Source: Pseudomonas fluorescens NCIMB 11764
GTDB lineage: Bacteria; Pseudomonadota; Gammaproteobacteria; Pseudomonadales; Pseudomonadaceae
Direction of reading: 5' to 3'
Length of the DNA stretch: 64,000 nt
Assembly: GCF_000293885.2 (NCBI RefSeq)
Contig: NZ_CP010945.1
Span: 62,001 to 126,000, forward strand
Below are positions 62,412 to 64,000 of this stretch, piece after piece. The translations under genes and the position numbers were made by a program. The notes beneath the pieces are model-generated. The model saw only the letters and a program-made list of their open reading frames with translations, was not told the origin of the DNA and did no database searches. Positions within the stretch are counted from its first letter, which is position 1. Each line of letters begins with the position of its first letter.

Positions 62412-63186
62412 ACCAGTAGTTTTCCACTGCCACCTGCCCGGGGCGTCGGCTGAGGCTCAAGTGCATGTCGCGCTGTTTCAGCAGTTTTCGCGTTTCATCG
62501 ATCATCTGTGGGTTACCACAAAGCATGACCCGCGAATGCTCGGCCGTCAGCGCCACACCCGCTACCCGTTCAAGTTCGCCATTGTCGATCAGCGTTGTGA
62601 TCCTGCCATTCAAGGCACCCGGATGCTCCTCGCGCGTGACAGTGGCGATAAATTGCAGCTTGTGTGCGTACTCGGCCAGATAGTCACGTTGCGCCAACCC
62701 CGAGATCAGCTCCTGATAAGCCAGCTCCCTGGCTTCACGCACGCTGTAGACCAGGATGATTCTTTCGAATTTCTCCCAGACTTCGAAGTCCTGCAGGATT
62801 GACAAAAACGGCGCCACGCCGGTGCCTGTGGATAGCAACCAGAGATCACGTCCGTCAGCAAAACGGTCAAGCGTCAGGTAACCAAAGGCCTGACGGTCAA
62901 CCAGCAGGGTATCGCCCTCGCCCAACCGACTCAGCTCACTGGTGAATTCGCCGCCCGGCACCACAATGGAAAAGAACTCGAGGAATTCGTCATAGGGTGA
63001 AGAGACCATGGAATAAGCACGCCATACGGTGCTGCCATCGGCCTTGGTGACCCCTAGCCGGGCGAACTGTCCGGCACGAAAGCGAAAGCCTGGATCCCGA
63101 GTCGTGCGTAGAGTGAACAGGTTCGGGGTCAACGGCTGGACGTCGAGCAGGGTCTGGCGTGTGAATTTTTCTGCGCTGGCGGTCAT
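62410..63186 (-). CDS. fpr: Ferredoxin-NADP(+) reductase Fpr (258 aa)
   Basis: An FAD enzyme passing electrons between NADPH and ferredoxin/flavodoxin, important in oxidative stress. It has FAD-binding RAYSMVSSP, an NADP site with STGTGVAPFLSIL, and the C-terminal aromatic residue in ...VENYW. The start 63186 (MTASAEKFT) has GGAGCG six to seven bases upstream; longer options to 63243 are unlikely. No finR-like LysR gene is adjacent. Length is normal for the bacterial subclass. Confidence 0.93.
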   Translation of the reverse strand: MTASAEKFTRQTLLDVQPLTPNLFTLRTTRDPGFRFRAGQFARLGVTKADGSTVWRAYSMVSSPYDEFLEFFSIVVPGGEFTSELSRLGEGDTLLVDRQAFGYLTLDRFADGRDLWLLSTGTGVAPFLSILQDFEVWEKFERIILVYSVREARELAYQELISGLAQRDYLAEYAHKLQFIATVTREEHPGALNGRITTLIDNGELERVAGVALTAEHSRVMLCGNPQMIDETRKLLKQRDMHLSLSRRPGQVAVENYW

Positions 63187-63526
63187 GGGGCGCTCCATTG
63201 AACAGGTGGCTCCAGTGTCCCGCAAAACATGCGAATTAAACACGGACGATTTGTGGTGACTTTAATGCGCATTATCAACCCCCCCTATCACCGGAAACAT
63301 TAATTTTACGGACTATTCGGTTAATTCGGACGATTCAAATTAAGGCTGTCATTCAATATTACATCCTATGTAAATCGACATTTATTAGAACCAGATATTT
63401 AGTTTTTAACTTGTTTACAAAGCCAAAAAATCTCACCATGCATGTAGGAATCATCCTACACTCGTTGCGTGCTGGATCTCGGATCCAATTTGCACCCCAG
63501 AGAATATTGGATAATGGAGATACAAG
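63187..63526. other. A+T-rich divergent gap before the luxR-type gene, no gene
   Basis: A 340-bp gap between fpr and the luxR-type gene. It is clearly A+T-rich. Two inverted repeats stand out: TTACAT-CCT-ATGTAA at 63359-63373 and the 18-bp TGTAGGAATCATCCTACA at 63443-63460. No coding frame with a ribosome-binding site is seen. Promoters of both genes should lie here. Confidence 0.6.
63443..63460. promoter_or_regulatory. Palindromic operator candidate
   Basis: TGTAGGA-ATCA-TCCTACA is a perfect 7-bp inverted repeat with a 4-bp spacer, 66 bp upstream of the luxR-type start. It resembles both a lux-box (dyad with central spacer) and the TGTAAG-N6-CTTACA GacA site with one change per arm. Which, if any, applies is unknown. 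Confidence 0.45.
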
Positions 63527-64000
63527 ATGGAGCGATGGAAGGAATCACAACTCAATCAACTGTCGAAAACGACGGATATAGAAAACGCCTATCGGATCGC
63601 CCTTGGATTTGCGAAAAACATCGGGTTTAAATTTTTTGCCTTTTCAACTACTTATCAAACGAATAACAACCAGTTCAATACCGTACGACACAACAACTAT
63701 CCGGCCGACTGGAATCAGGAATATGAACGAAAGAATCTGAGATCAATCGATCCGGTAGTAGCCCATTGCAATCACTCCATGCTGCCCATTCTGTGGAGCG
63801 AAAACCTTTTCTCCAACGTTCCTTCACTGTGGGAGGCCCTTGTAGCGCAAGGTTTGGAGCATGGCTGGTCACAATCGTTTCACGACGAAAAGAGTGGTTT
63901 GTGCAGCATTCTGAGCCTGGCCAGGAGCCACTCTCCAATCACCGCATTGGAGGTGTATGAAAATTTTGGCTTCTCAATGCTCATGTCCAGTCATCTCCAT
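63527..64000 (+). CDS. LuxR-type autoinducer-binding regulator, 3' end outside the window
   Basis: The frame is open to the right edge; 158 codons are visible. The sequence starts MERWKESQLNQLSKTTDIEN after a GGAG site. It matches the N-terminal autoinducer-binding domain of LuxR-type regulators (PhzR-like in appearance). The residues that contact acyl-homoserine lactone in TraR all have counterparts: Trp and Tyr in ADWNQEYERK, Asp-Pro in SIDPVVAH, and Trp in PILWSE. The C-terminal HTH is not in view. No synthase gene is visible. The A+T-rich upstream DNA suggests transfer. Confidence 0.86.
   Translation, partial: MERWKESQLNQLSKTTDIENAYRIALGFAKNIGFKFFAFSTTYQTNNNQFNTVRHNNYPADWNQEYERKNLRSIDPVVAHCNHSMLPILWSENLFSNVPSLWEALVAQGLEHGWSQSFHDEKSGLCSILSLARSHSPITALEVYENFGFSMLMSSHLH

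Overview
The window is a chromosomal segment of a fluorescent-type Pseudomonas. The proteins closely resemble Pseudomonas orthologues, and the gene order follows, as I recall it, the P. aeruginosa PAO1 stretch from clpB and its tRNA cluster (about PA4541) to mscL/fpr (about PA4614-4615). PAO1 blocks are missing in places and short local insertions are present. REPIN/REP palindromes of the P. fluorescens group are scattered between genes. I see no insertion sequence, prophage, CRISPR array or rRNA operon.

Layout. 1-2065: the 3' part of an EF-hand protein carrying a doubled EGKCG motif, then a chemoreceptor. 2218-2748: four tRNAs (Asn, Pro, Lys, Pro) on the minus strand behind one strong promoter. 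2933-7312: clpB with its own heat-shock promoter, pgeF and rluD. 7464-19238: bamD, the PilS/PilR two-component system, thiO, and the minor-pilin operon fimU-pilV-pilW-pilX-pilY1-pilE with divergent fimT. 19215-26645: ispH, fkpB, lspA, ileS, ribF and murJ (isoprenoid, lipoprotein, tRNA-charging, flavin and cell-wall functions). 26898-32332: rpsT, creA, proB, obgE, rpmA, rplU and divergent ispB. 32493-43934: mostly small or poorly understood genes (yjdM, a Fur-box gene, fklB, DUF6482, a YqhA-type membrane protein, a 609-residue orphan lipoprotein, a Lon-like protease, DUF3015, DUF4105, a small lipoprotein and a short GreA/B-like protein). 43931-52847: gdhA, ettA, the large GGDEF-EAL protein MorA, and glyA.

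53122-55907 is a compact cassette: a dicarboxylate-type symporter followed by two GntR-superfamily regulators, with two FadR/PdhR-like operator sequences upstream of the transporter. 55961-59374 is the carbon-starvation set yjiA, ybdD, cstA. 59533-63186 holds a MapZ-like PilZ protein, radA, mscL and a ferredoxin-NADP reductase. The intergenic DNA before mscL is visibly A+T-rich and carries repeated TGTACAAC-like words. The window ends inside a LuxR-type autoinducer-binding gene preceded by A+T-rich DNA and a perfect 18-bp palindrome; this probably marks the edge of an accessory region.

Functional links. Twitching-pilus assembly, the c-di-GMP enzyme MorA, the PilZ effector and the chemoreceptor point to surface and motility control. 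Most other genes are housekeeping. The observations most worth following are the EGKCG/EF-hand protein at the left edge, the self-contained transporter/two-regulator cassette with its operators, the GreA/B-like protein lacking the catalytic tip, the repeated words upstream of mscL, and the LuxR-type gene at the right edge. Starts were chosen from ribosome-binding sites, overlaps and remembered family lengths. No database search was run.
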